From Levilactobacillus namurensis DSM 19117 (GTDB lineage: Bacteria; Bacillota; Bacilli; Lactobacillales; Lactobacillaceae), in NCBI RefSeq assembly GCF_001434785.1, contig NZ_AZDT01000016.1:36289-100288 (forward strand): a stretch of DNA of 64,000 nt. Direction: 5' to 3'. This document shows, one piece after another, positions 1-7,948 of this stretch. The number at the start of each line of letters is the position of its first letter. Within the stretch, counting starts at the first letter, position 1. Both the position numbers and the translations under genes were made by a program. The notes beneath the pieces were generated by a model. It was not told the origin of the DNA. It ran no database searches and saw only the letters and a list, made by a program, of their open reading frames with translations.

Positions 1-1113
1 GCGATTGCCGGCTCCACCAAGTACGCTTTTCGCAAACTCAACGCGGCCACCGATTCTAAAAAGGACCTCCAAGTGGTCGCCGAAGAAGCGAAAATGAGCG
101 GGACGGTGATCCTGCTCCTAGACGAAATCCACCGGCTGGACAAAACTAAGCAAGATTTTCTACTGCCACACTTGGAAAGTGGCCGCATTGTATTGATTGG
201 CGCGACCACCGAAAATCCCTACCTCAACATCAACCCGGCCATCCGTAGTCGAACCCAGATTTTCGAAGTGCATCCCCTGACCCACGACGACATCGTGACC
301 GCCCTACAACGGGCCATCACTGACCCCGACCGTGGTCTAGGTCAGCTCAACCTCACCGTTGACCCGGAGGCCCTGGCGTTCATGGCCGATGCCACTAACG
401 GCGACCTACGAAGTGCCTTGAACGGACTGGAACTCGCAGCCCAATCCACCCCGCCCACAGCCGGCACTGATCAGATTCAGGTCACGTTGCAGGTAGCCGA
501 GGAATGCTTTCAACGAAAGGCGTTGATGGGCGACAAAGATGGCGACGCCCACTACGACGTGATTTCCGCCTTTCAAAAGTCGATTCGTGGGAGTGACACC
601 GATGCGGCCCTCCATTACATGGCCCAATTGATTGCGGCTGGCGATTTACCCTCCATCTGCCGGCGCCTCATGGTCATCGCCTACGAAGACGTTGGCATGG
701 CGAACTTGCCGGCGGCCGCCCGCACGGTTGCCGCCGTTCAAGCGGCTCAACAGCTGGGGCTTCCCGAGGGACGCATCCCCTTAGCGGATGCCGTCATCGA
801 GCTCTGTCTGTCGCCCAAGTCGAATTCCGGTATCGCCGCCATTGACGCCGCCCTTAGCGACGTTACCAGCGGTCATAGTGGCATCGTCCCGGACCATCTC
901 AAGGACGCCCACTACGCGGGAGCCAAAAAGCTCGGCCACGGAACCACCTACAAGTTCCCCCACGACTTTCCTAACGACTGGGTCGCCCAGCAATACCTCC
1001 CCGATACCCTGCGGCACGCGCAATATTACCAACCGAAGCAAAACGGAAAGTTTGAGCAGCGGTTCGCTGAGCAGTACCAACGATTACGCCAAGCCAACTA
1101 TCACGATAATTGA
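1..1113 (+). CDS. rarA: RarA/MgsA replication-associated AAA+ ATPase, 5' end outside window
   Basis: C-terminal ~370 residues of the clamp-loader-like AAA+ protein RarA (YrvN/MgsA), which acts at stalled replication forks. The frame is open from base 1, so the start and the Walker A loop lie upstream of the window. Visible motifs are Walker B (LLLDEIHRL), sensor 1 (IGATTENP) and the arginine-finger stretch NPAIRSR. They are followed by the helical lid and the C-terminal tetramerisation domain, including RRLMVIAYEDVGMANL. The family is normally ~440 aa, so about 70 residues are missing. The stop TGA at 1111-1113 is followed by a 6S-like RNA on the same strand. Family assignment is secure. Confidence 0.95.
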   Translation, partial: AIAGSTKYAFRKLNAATDSKKDLQVVAEEAKMSGTVILLLDEIHRLDKTKQDFLLPHLESGRIVLIGATTENPYLNINPAIRSRTQIFEVHPLTHDDIVTALQRAITDPDRGLGQLNLTVDPEALAFMADATNGDLRSALNGLELAAQSTPPTAGTDQIQVTLQVAEECFQRKALMGDKDGDAHYDVISAFQKSIRGSDTDAALHYMAQLIAAGDLPSICRRLMVIAYEDVGMANLPAAARTVAAVQAAQQLGLPEGRIPLADAVIELCLSPKSNSGIAAIDAALSDVTSGHSGIVPDHLKDAHYAGAKKLGHGTTYKFPHDFPNDWVAQQYLPDTLRHAQYYQPKQNGKFEQRFAEQYQRLRQANYHDN

Positions 1114-1137
1114 TATTTAAATATTTATATGCTAGAC

Positions 1138-1373
1138 TACAGTTGTTCTAAGGTGTACGCGTTGTCTCACTACAAGTTGCCGATCAAGTAATTTTGAAAC
1201 GGGATTGCTCAACGTTAAGGAAGATGGCAGGCCTTTTCATTTGGAAGTCAGACGCCTTAACCGGCTTTCCCCCCTGCATTGTCATCGCGGGTCAACATGA
1301 CTAGACAATTAACGGCACCACTTAGATCTTCTAAAGCCACGTGCTTTAAGGGCCATTCCTCTGAATGGCCCTT
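1138..1373 (+). ncRNA. ssrS: 6S-like RNA (candidate ssrS / lacto-usp motif)
   Basis: The gap after rarA folds into a long imperfect rod. TCTAAG-G-TG at 1147-1155 pairs with CACTTAGA at 1319-1326 as a closing stem. ATG-G-CAGG at 1224-1231 pairs with CCTGCAT at 1273-1279 as a distal stem. Long, mostly unpaired arms between them would form a central bubble. A strong intrinsic terminator follows at 1348. Size (~180-200 nt), shape and a site next to rarA match firmicute 6S RNA, which binds RNA polymerase. The 'lacto-usp' motif of lactic acid bacteria, suspected to be 6S, is described upstream of an operon of a hypothetical gene plus usp, exactly the genes that follow here. Exact ends were not determined; a covariance search was not possible. 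Confidence 0.6.
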
Positions 1374-1380
1374 TTCTTTT
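1348..1380 (+). terminator. Intrinsic terminator of the 6S-like RNA
   Basis: Perfect 11-bp stem (AAGGGCCATTC at 1348-1358 with GAATGGCCCTT at 1363-1373), a CTCT loop, then a T-rich tail TTCTTTT. Confidence 0.85.
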
Positions 1381-1554
1381 GGGAGTGGGCCAAAGGCGGT
1401 TAGTCAGGCAAGCCTTACTGGGCCCCGAATCCATAGTATGTATCACCATACACTTAATGTTACAAATGGTTGACGGCAATTCACACAAACGACCACCGTG
1501 ACCCTATCCTGTCTAAGATAAATTTTTTAACTAATCATCATCGTCACTAATATG

Positions 1555-1781
1555 ATTAGGAACCGTCCTAATGGCGAATCATGTTCCGCCATGGTTACGC
1601 AACTGTAAGCCGTGAGGACGGTCAGACAAGGCTCAGCCGTAAAATTTTCCTTGGTGAGCGTTCTTCAGCTCGCCTAGGAAAAGGCCAAGCTTGGAGACCT
1701 GCACTGGGGGCTCCAAGTTGTGCCCACGGCGTTCTAGCCTTGTCTGGCCGTCCGGTAAGGCGGATGACCATCACAACGGTT
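1555..1781 (+). ncRNA. Strongly structured RNA element, weakly cobalamin-riboswitch-like
   Basis: A chain of complementary segments with no plausible ORF. ATTAGGA 1555-1561 pairs with TCCTAAT 1566-1572. ATGGCG 1571-1576 pairs with CGCCAT 1587-1592. An 18-bp stem joins 1616-1633 to 1736-1753 with a single G-U. Inside it are a CCTTGGTGAGC/CTCGCCTAGG hairpin (about 1649-1678) and a CTTGGAG/CTCCAAG hairpin (about 1690-1716). AACCGT 1561-1566 can also close with ACGGTT 1776-1781, and GGACGGT 1616-1622 can pair alternatively with ACCGTCC 1562-1568. The strings CGCAACTGTAAGC (1598-1610) and GGAGACCTGC (1692-1701) resemble conserved cobalamin-riboswitch segments, but the next gene has no B12 link. 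That family name is tentative; the structure is not. The stretch 1374-1554 shows nothing else. Confidence 0.45.
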
Positions 1782-1910
1782 GGTTTTTACAGAACTAATC
1801 TCAGGATATTTCTTTTGGCGATACTAAGCGTGCTCAGCCCCCGTGTTTGACTTAGAACCCGAAAAACCGCATACTTAAGCGTCACTATTTTTAAGGAGGA
1901 ACTCAGACCC

Positions 1911-2198
1911 ATGGTTATCACCATTCTTATGATTCTTTACACCCTACTCTCATTCGGCATCGGGTGGTACTTCTATAGCCACCGACGCCGACCATTCTTA
2001 GTTTTTCATCCGGAAAACACGCCCGCTCTCAGCCACGTTCTCAGCGGCGGCGGAATTGTGCTCATGGTGATTGGCCTCATTTCGGCTGTCGCAACCATTC
2101 TAAACAACACCATCTTCATTTCCGTCATTCTACTGGTTGGTGTCATCGCCATTATTAGCATCCAGTTAATCCTAGTGCATTGGTTCCCTAAGGGGTAA
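1911..2198 (+). CDS. Small three-helix membrane protein of unknown function
   Basis: A 95-aa hydrophobic protein with predicted membrane helices at about residues 4-24, 46-67 and 69-91, and a basic loop after helix 1 (HRRR). An AAGGAGG ribosome site at 1893-1899 sets the ATG. It resembles the short three-TM DUF3784-like proteins of Gram-positives, but I cannot assign a family firmly. It sits ~100 nt before a uspA gene, the arrangement reported for the 'hypothetical gene plus usp' operon downstream of the lacto-usp RNA. Role unknown. Confidence 0.7.
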   Translation: MVITILMILYTLLSFGIGWYFYSHRRRPFLVFHPENTPALSHVLSGGGIVLMVIGLISAVATILNNTIFISVILLVGVIAIISIQLILVHWFPKG

Positions 2199-2295
2199 CC
2201 GGTTCCAAATTTTCACCTAATTTCTGCCATTTTACTTTTTATTTCAGTGTAAATAACGTATCATGAAAGTATCAAGTAATGAGAGGTGAATAATT

Positions 2296-2775
2296 ATGTT
2301 ACAACAATACAAGCACATTTTAGTTCCCGTTGACGGTTCCTACGAAGCCGAATTAGCCTTCAAGAAAGCCGTAGCGGTCGCTAAACGTAACGATGCTGAT
2401 TTACATCTCGTTCACGTTGTCGATACCCGCGCTTTTCAGAACATCTCGAGCTTCGACACCAGTATGGTGGAACAAGTGACCGAGACGGCTAAGAAGACCC
2501 TCGATAAGTACGTTGCCGATGCCAAGGCCGATGGCTTAGATAAGATCGATTACGCCATCGAATACGGGGCACCTAAGACTATCATCGCTCGGGACGTCCC
2601 ACGGGATAACGATACCGACTTGATCATGATTGGGGCTACCGGGTTGAACGCGGTTGAACGGCTCTTAATCGGATCCGTGACCGAATACGTTACTCGGACG
2701 GCTGTTTGCGACGTGATCGTGGTACGGACTGACTTGCAAAACAAGCCCGCTAAGGCGACCCGCCCTGAAAATTAA
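2296..2775 (+). CDS. Universal stress protein, UspA family
   Basis: A 159-aa single-domain USP beginning with the usual ILVPVDGSYEAELAF strand. The C-terminal motif G-x2-G-x9-G-S (GATGLNAVERLLIGS) is intact, which places it in the ATP-binding MJ0577-like subgroup rather than the non-binding E. coli UspA type. Such proteins accumulate under starvation, acid or oxidative stress. The start has GAGAGGTGA at about 2280. A UUCG-capped terminator follows, so the gene is the end of its transcript. Confidence 0.92.
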   Translation: MLQQYKHILVPVDGSYEAELAFKKAVAVAKRNDADLHLVHVVDTRAFQNISSFDTSMVEQVTETAKKTLDKYVADAKADGLDKIDYAIEYGAPKTIIARDVPRDNDTDLIMIGATGLNAVERLLIGSVTEYVTRTAVCDVIVVRTDLQNKPAKATRPEN

Positions 2776-2794
2776 CCAGCTATTATTCCATCAA

Positions 2795-2825
2795 GTCACA
2801 CTGCTTCGGCGGTGTGGCTTTTTTT
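2795..2825 (+). terminator. Intrinsic terminator after uspA
   Basis: Ten-bp stem (2795-2804 with 2809-2818, two G-U pairs) capped by a TTCG tetraloop, then seven T at 2819-2825. Confidence 0.88.
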
Positions 2826-2890
2826 GACGCCACTAAAATAAGCCGCTGACCCCGTAACGGATCAACGACTCCCTTAAAAGCTGGCTCAAT

Positions 2891-3742
2891 TTATTCAACT
2901 AAGGCCTGTTGATGGGCCAAACGCTGTTGTAACGCCACGTTGTGGGTCACCAGCGCCAAGGTCTTGGCAATCGTAAAGTTCCGTCTAGCCGCCGGCGTTG
3001 CTAACAAGGCTGTCTCCGCCTCACCCTTTAATTCATACAAAACATCGATTAAGTACAGGGACGCCTGTTGCTTGACCACCCGAAGTGCCGCCTCAGCGTT
3101 CTCATTGACCAATTGCGGTTGCTCCAGCTTTAAGTAGAGTTGCGCAATCTGGTAACGGGCCCAAATCAATCGACAAAATTCTTCCTTCTCATGCCACTCA
3201 TAGTTCTCGAGGTAAGTCATCGCTTCTCGCAAATAATAATGGGCCTTCTCGTACTCGTTCCGGTCTAAGTAGGCCGCCGCCATCCCCACATTTCCAACGA
3301 TGGCATAGAGGTCCCAAGGCATCCGGTAAGAACGGTGTAATAAGAGGTTAAAATGAAAAATAGCTTCCCCCGAACGATGATGGGCCCGTAATTCTACAAA
3401 TCCCCGGTAGTAATGGTAGCGTTCTCGGTCGAAAGCATTTTGAACGCTGCCCATATCCAGTTGATCGATCAACTGACTGGCATGGTCATAGTCATCGGCA
3501 CGGACGGCTAAGGAGATCCGGTCGAATTGTTCATCCAGACTACTCCCTACGCCCGCTAAGATATCATCCAATGACACGTTCAACCGTCGACAAATCTGGA
3601 GAATGATCTTAATACTAGGTACCTTGTTTCGCTTCTCCATCAAACTAACCGTTGCTTGCGTACAAATCCCACTGGCCAACTCCTGTTGCGACAAATTTTT
3701 CTGCTTACGATATTGCTTTACCTTATCCCCTAATAAGCGCAT
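2891..3742 (-). CDS. XRE-family regulator with C-terminal TPR-like helices (RRNPP-like)
   Basis: A 283-aa protein. The N-terminal helix-turn-helix (about residues 6-62, with the LSQQELASGICTQATVS segment) matches the PlcR/Rgg-type DNA-binding domain. The rest (about 70-280) is all helical with TPR-like repeats, such as NEYEKAHYYLREAMTYL and LYLKLEQPQLVNENAEAAL. In the RRNPP family this region binds a short signalling peptide. No secreted-peptide ORF is evident on either side, so ligand and targets are unknown. The start has AAGGGAG about 7 nt upstream. It converges with uspA. Confidence 0.82.
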   Translation of the reverse strand: MRLLGDKVKQYRKQKNLSQQELASGICTQATVSLMEKRNKVPSIKIILQICRRLNVSLDDILAGVGSSLDEQFDRISLAVRADDYDHASQLIDQLDMGSVQNAFDRERYHYYRGFVELRAHHRSGEAIFHFNLLLHRSYRMPWDLYAIVGNVGMAAAYLDRNEYEKAHYYLREAMTYLENYEWHEKEEFCRLIWARYQIAQLYLKLEQPQLVNENAEAALRVVKQQASLYLIDVLYELKGEAETALLATPAARRNFTIAKTLALVTHNVALQQRLAHQQALVE

Positions 3743-4071
3743 CTAATTTCTCCCTTGTCGATAAGCCTCTGCTTTTCTATCACTCATTGATAAAATCCGA
3801 ACGATTGAGAACCAGGCTGGCGATTGGTGACCACCCATCATCCCCCTTTTTCTCGAATAGTTCTCCCCAAGCCGGTTCGTTATTTTATCTTTAAATATAA
3901 TAATAAGTGATTTAACGGGAAACACAAGTAATAAACTGCTAGATTAAGGAACTCTAATCTGTCTATACCATTTTTTCATTTAGCTGTTAGTAAAGTCACC
4001 GTTACGAAACTATTTTTACATAACCTTTACAATTGTTCGTCCTTAACCCATTTAGCTACTTATCCATTAAC
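3743..4071. other. Intergenic region upstream of the XRE/TPR regulator
   Basis: 329 nt between the end of the GDPD gene and the regulator start. It holds the regulator's ribosome site and an AT-rich stretch (about 3880-3915) that could contain its minus-strand promoter. I see no convincing terminator for the upstream gene and no small gene; a 60-codon GTG-started frame ending at 3743 has no coding character. Confidence 0.5.
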
Positions 4072-5667
4072 TTATATGTAACTAAGGGTAAAGTTCCACA
4101 AGATTGCCCAATAGGCCTGCTGAGGGCGTTGCCGCACTACTCTGCGCAATTCGGCTAACTCATTCGTGATCTGGCCATCCGCCCCCAACGCCCAAAGGGT
4201 GGTCATGGCAAGCGGCTGGTCCGGGGTCCATAAATAGGCCGTCGCGTGTTGCTGGTGGGCCGCCAAGATGAACTGATCACTCACCGATAATCGCTGAAAC
4301 GAGTAGAAGTCCGCGGGCACGGAGCGTGGATCGACCCAGTTGAAGGGCGTAATGTACCCCGTCCGCAACTGCGGGCACCGCTGGCGCAAAGTCGCGACCA
4401 CTCGATAGTCCAGCGAATGTACTGCTGAGCCATCGCGACGCAGGCGCTTCCCGTACTGGCGGGCAAACCGCGCTGCCATTCCCGGTGAATCCTGCGGCGT
4501 GGTCTTCAGTTCCACTAGTAGCGGCTGGTGAAGATCCTCCGCCACCTTCAAGTACCGTTGCCAACTGACTAGTCGACCCGTCTGCCCCTGTTCATGGAGG
4601 GGTAAACCCACTAAAGCACGCAACGGCCGCTGGGCCGGCCGGACATCCCGGCCAGTCAGCGCTTGTAACGATTCATCGTGTAACACGACCCACTGGTGGT
4701 CTTGGGTCTCATGCAGGTCCATTTCCACGTACTGCGGGTGTTCGGCATGAACAGCCCGTAGCGCCCCTAGCGTGTTCTGTACCCCGCGATGATGATCGAC
4801 GCCCCGGTGACTGATCAGGGTCGTGGCTCCCAACCGCGGGCTGGTCATGGTCTGCATCACAACGGCACCGCTAACGACCAGCCAGACCACCCCCAAGCTT
4901 AACGTCCACCAGCGATAATGGTTATCTTTCTTGATCGACGCGGCTAACTTCGGCTGGCCCACCCAACTCCAAGCCAGAGTCGTGCTGCCCAAGAGACTAG
5001 CGACGGTGAAGCCCAGTAAAATGAGCAATAAGGAGCCAGCCGTCACCCAACGAATTGTTAGTAACGTTGCCCGCTGATCCAGCCAATAATTACCCCAGAT
5101 GATGCCCCCGCTCATCAGGAGCCACACCGCTAATAGGCCTACCTGAACACCCACGGCGGCTAACATTTGTAAGGGCGTTCCCCGTCGATTACGGGGGGTT
5201 ATTCGCAAGTGCTGCGGTCCCCAGAGCAGTCCCCACCCCAAGATGCCCAGATAAATCAACGCCGCGACCACCAGAAACGGTCGCCGGTTCAACGTAACCC
5301 AGTTCACCACGTGAGCGTCCATGGGTAACCGGACCCAAAAACGGCTGCTTAATCCCCAGAGCCCCCATGGCAATGCTAAAATACCACCGCCAATGACCAG
5401 CCCTGTCCAGGCCCGCCAGTGTCGCCTAGGCCGCCACGCGACGCTTAACTCCGGACACCAAGCTTGTAACAGACACCACCATTGCCGACCGGCCCAGATT
5501 AGCGTAAATAGGCTTAAAACGACTGTGAGTGGCTGCCACCCTGGAAAACGACCCAACCACCGCAAACTACCTAACGCGCCCACAAGGAGTAGCCAGCCCC
5601 CTAAAACGCGAGGGGTTCGCCAACCCCAGAACCACGCGCGTTTCAATTCTGTGAATCCCGTGCTCAT
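4072..5667 (-). CDS. Membrane-anchored glycerophosphodiester phosphodiesterase
   Basis: A 531-aa protein in two parts. The first ~270 residues form several hydrophobic helices, the membrane domain seen in Gram-positive GDPD proteins. The C-terminal part is a TIM-barrel GDPD with SHRG, the QNTLGAL segment (PENT-like), VEMDLHETQD and VVLHDESLQALTG, which carry the metal-binding and catalytic residues. It would hydrolyse glycerophosphodiesters or glycerophosphate polymers at the membrane, releasing glycerol-3-phosphate. The GGAGG ribosome site lies just beyond the ddl terminator. Substrate is unproven; lipoteichoic acid turnover products are plausible. Confidence 0.9.
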   Translation of the reverse strand: MSTGFTELKRAWFWGWRTPRVLGGWLLLVGALGSLRWLGRFPGWQPLTVVLSLFTLIWAGRQWWCLLQAWCPELSVAWRPRRHWRAWTGLVIGGGILALPWGLWGLSSRFWVRLPMDAHVVNWVTLNRRPFLVVAALIYLGILGWGLLWGPQHLRITPRNRRGTPLQMLAAVGVQVGLLAVWLLMSGGIIWGNYWLDQRATLLTIRWVTAGSLLLILLGFTVASLLGSTTLAWSWVGQPKLAASIKKDNHYRWWTLSLGVVWLVVSGAVVMQTMTSPRLGATTLISHRGVDHHRGVQNTLGALRAVHAEHPQYVEMDLHETQDHQWVVLHDESLQALTGRDVRPAQRPLRALVGLPLHEQGQTGRLVSWQRYLKVAEDLHQPLLVELKTTPQDSPGMAARFARQYGKRLRRDGSAVHSLDYRVVATLRQRCPQLRTGYITPFNWVDPRSVPADFYSFQRLSVSDQFILAAHQQHATAYLWTPDQPLAMTTLWALGADGQITNELAELRRVVRQRPQQAYWAILWNFTLSYI

Positions 5668-5684
5668 TCGCTACTCGCCTCCAT

Positions 5685-5717
5685 GAAAAAAGCCGCTGGG
5701 AAAATCCCACCGGCTTT
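5685..5717 (-). terminator. Intrinsic terminator of ddl
   Basis: On the minus strand AAGCCGGTGGG pairs with CCCAGCGGCTT (one mismatch) around an A/T loop, followed by TTTT. It lies between ddl and the GDPD gene. Confidence 0.8.
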
Positions 5718-5727
5718 CGTTGATTGC

Positions 5728-6870
5728 TTACTTTTGCTTAGGTTGATAAGTTGAAGCGGCGGAATTATCACTCAACGGAATAAAGTCATAAGCTAATTGA
5801 TCCTGACGGTTAAACTCAGCAATCGCTAAGTCGATTAACCGGTCAATCAGATCCGCATAACTGATGCCTGAGGCTTCCCATAGTTGTGGGTACAGACTGA
5901 TGTTGGTAAAGCCTGGCAAGGTGTTCACCTCACCCACGTACGGCACGCCGTCCTTAGAAACTAAGTAATCGATTCGCGCCATCCCCGTTAAGCCCAGGGC
6001 AGCATAGGTCTTGAGTCCCATGTCCGTGATCTCTTGCGTGAGCTGATCATCCAACTTGACGGGTACTTCGAACGTCACCCCGCTGGCGTCAACGAACTTA
6101 TTGTTATAGTCGTAGAAGACATCCTGCTTAGGAACCCGAATTGCTCCCAACTTGGAAGCTTGGGGCTGTTCGTTCCCCAGAATAGAAATTTCCACTTCTT
6201 CTGGGCCGGCAATCGTCTCTTCAACCAAGACCTTGTAGTCGTACCGGAAGGCATCTGCCATGCCATCGATGTACTCCTGTTGGTTGGTCGCCATATGAAT
6301 CCCAATGGAGGAACCTTGGTTAGCTGGCTTAATGAAGACGTCCGTCCCCAGCTCGGCTTGGACCGTGGTGTAATCGTAGTGGTCCCGGTTAGCCGGCGTC
6401 ACCACCACGTACTTGGTGTTCCGGATACCGTTCGCCGTCAAGACCTGCTTTGTCCGATCCTTATCGAAGGCCGTCGCTGATGCCAAGACGCCACTCCCCA
6501 CATAAGGCTTTTTCAATAAGCGGAAAAGCCCCTGGATCGTACCGTCTTCACCCAGATTACCGTGAATAATCGGGAAGAAAACATCAATATCCTTCGCTTG
6601 GGATAGGTTCCAAATGGGTGCCAATGGATTAGAAGCATCTACCTTCGCTTGTTCCTCTGCCGCTACCGTCCCCTCATCTTCACCATTGAAGACTCGGCGG
6701 GAAGCCGCGTCACTTAACACGAACCCATCGCGGGTCAATAAGAACAGACTCACATCATAATGGGTCTTATCCATCGCATCGTAAATGTTGTGTGCGGAAC
6801 GCTTGGAAACATCGTGTTCCGAGGAATTGCCACCGAATAGTAAACCTACGTGTAACTTATTTTTTTCCAT
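5728..6870 (-). CDS. ddl: D-alanine--D-lactate (D-alanine) ligase
   Basis: A 380-aa ATP-grasp ligase making the dipeptide or depsipeptide end of peptidoglycan precursors. N-terminal LLFGGNSSEHDVS, the SSIGI ATP-loop segment and C-terminal EVNTLPGF are typical. In the omega loop the sequence is FYDYNNKF. The last residue, Phe259 here, stands where D-Ala-D-Ala enzymes have Tyr (Tyr216 in E. coli DdlB). Phe at this site is the hallmark of the D-Ala-D-Lac ligases of Leuconostoc and vancomycin-resistant lactobacilli. An upstream in-frame ATG at 6882 has its AGG abutting it, so the ATG at 6870 is preferred. An extended -10 (TGGTATACT) lies about 45 nt upstream. Confidence 0.95.
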   Translation of the reverse strand: MEKNKLHVGLLFGGNSSEHDVSKRSAHNIYDAMDKTHYDVSLFLLTRDGFVLSDAASRRVFNGEDEGTVAAEEQAKVDASNPLAPIWNLSQAKDIDVFFPIIHGNLGEDGTIQGLFRLLKKPYVGSGVLASATAFDKDRTKQVLTANGIRNTKYVVVTPANRDHYDYTTVQAELGTDVFIKPANQGSSIGIHMATNQQEYIDGMADAFRYDYKVLVEETIAGPEEVEISILGNEQPQASKLGAIRVPKQDVFYDYNNKFVDASGVTFEVPVKLDDQLTQEITDMGLKTYAALGLTGMARIDYLVSKDGVPYVGEVNTLPGFTNISLYPQLWEASGISYADLIDRLIDLAIAEFNRQDQLAYDFIPLSDNSAASTYQPKQK

Positions 6871-6943
6871 GATGTCACTCATCCTATCGTATAGTTTTCG
6901 GTTAGCCTTCAGTATACCATTTCTGATAAAATCTGCCTACAAA

Positions 6944-7918
6944 CTACGCCAAAAAATCAATGGCTGCGGATAAATACGTTCGAATCTGGGGAGCTAAATC
7001 CCGGTGGAGCTGCAAGGCATCCAGTAAACGCTGCCGATTGTAGTAGCGATTCCAGCCCGCCGACGTTTCCGTCGACCGCCGCTGTAAGGCAACCTGACGC
7101 CGCCACTGCTTCAAGGCCGCCACACACGCGTCCGTGTACAGTGGATGGCGGTTGGTCAATGACACTAGATAATTGCTCATCCGGGTAGTCTCACCATAAA
7201 TCAACGGTGTCGCTAACCGTTTAAACCGCTCAATAAACGTCATCATCAAGAAGAGTTTATCAGCCCGGGGAATCACCGTATTATCGTTCAAAGCTGTCAC
7301 TAAAGCGGTCACCGACGTGAAAGCGTGAGCCCATCCCTGACCGTTGATGAACCCCCGCGTATCGGTCTCCAAACACAGGTACGTCGCAATCTGAATCACC
7401 ACCCGATCATAGTCAATCTGGAATAATTGGGGATGGCCCTGACCGTAGTGCAGTACCGTGGCTAAAAAGGACGTGGTCGTTGACCGACCAAAAACGGCTT
7501 GGTTAGCGGGTTCTAAGATGTGCGCGAACAGCCGGTGGTCGGCTAATAGTTGCTCAGTCAACCACTGGAGCTGCTCCGAGGTAAACGTATCAGCTTCCAG
7601 TGCATCATACAGCGTAAAATGAACGCCCGTATAGCGGACCCGCGGGTCGACCGAGCGCAGGTGATCCAACAGCTGGCTTAGTTCTGCCAGTGAGACCGTT
7701 GCCGGTTGGTCAGCCGCTAACCGTTGATGAATCTGGTCTAAGAGCTCTTCGATACCATCTTGATCATCCGGAAAGTCAATGGCGGTACGGCGGTGCCGCT
7801 GTAGACCATCCATCAGTTGCCCCAGGCGATCCCCCAACGATTGGTAGACCTCCCCGTGACGCAGCTGATCATTGAGCGCCCGTAAATTTGCTTGTAACGT
7901 CCTTATCTGTTCGTCCAT
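6944..7918 (-). CDS. Uncharacterised 324-aa protein
   Basis: A soluble, mostly helical protein with no signal peptide or membrane helix and no motif I recognise. The N-terminal ~60 residues (EQIRTLQANLRALNDQLRH) look amphipathic and coiled-coil-like. The C-terminal half is rich in Arg, Leu and aromatic residues. The start ATG at 7918 has GGAGG 7 nt upstream; a TTG further up would precede that site. It is 30 nt downstream of the SPFH gene and probably co-transcribed with it, with ddl downstream. Function unknown. Confidence 0.75.
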   Translation of the reverse strand: MDEQIRTLQANLRALNDQLRHGEVYQSLGDRLGQLMDGLQRHRRTAIDFPDDQDGIEELLDQIHQRLAADQPATVSLAELSQLLDHLRSVDPRVRYTGVHFTLYDALEADTFTSEQLQWLTEQLLADHRLFAHILEPANQAVFGRSTTTSFLATVLHYGQGHPQLFQIDYDRVVIQIATYLCLETDTRGFINGQGWAHAFTSVTALVTALNDNTVIPRADKLFLMMTFIERFKRLATPLIYGETTRMSNYLVSLTNRHPLYTDACVAALKQWRRQVALQRRSTETSAGWNRYYNRQRLLDALQLHRDLAPQIRTYLSAAIDFLA

Positions 7919-7948
7919 CAAAATCCTCCAGACCAAACCTCGTGATCC

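Noticed and set aside
1279..1473. 64-codon plus-strand frame after rarA
   Set aside because: It covers the 3' part of the 6S-like RNA and its terminator and has no ribosome site.
1581..1850. 89-codon frame over the structured element
   Set aside because: It coincides with extensive RNA pairing, has no ribosome site, and its translation resembles no protein.
3743..3925. Possible small gene directly upstream of the XRE/TPR regulator, considered as a signalling peptide
   Set aside because: GTG start without a ribosome site in AT-rich promoter DNA; no signal-peptide character.
5321..5686. 121-codon frame antisense to the GDPD membrane domain
   Set aside because: Shadow of the Leu/Trp-rich opposite strand; no ribosome site or family resemblance.
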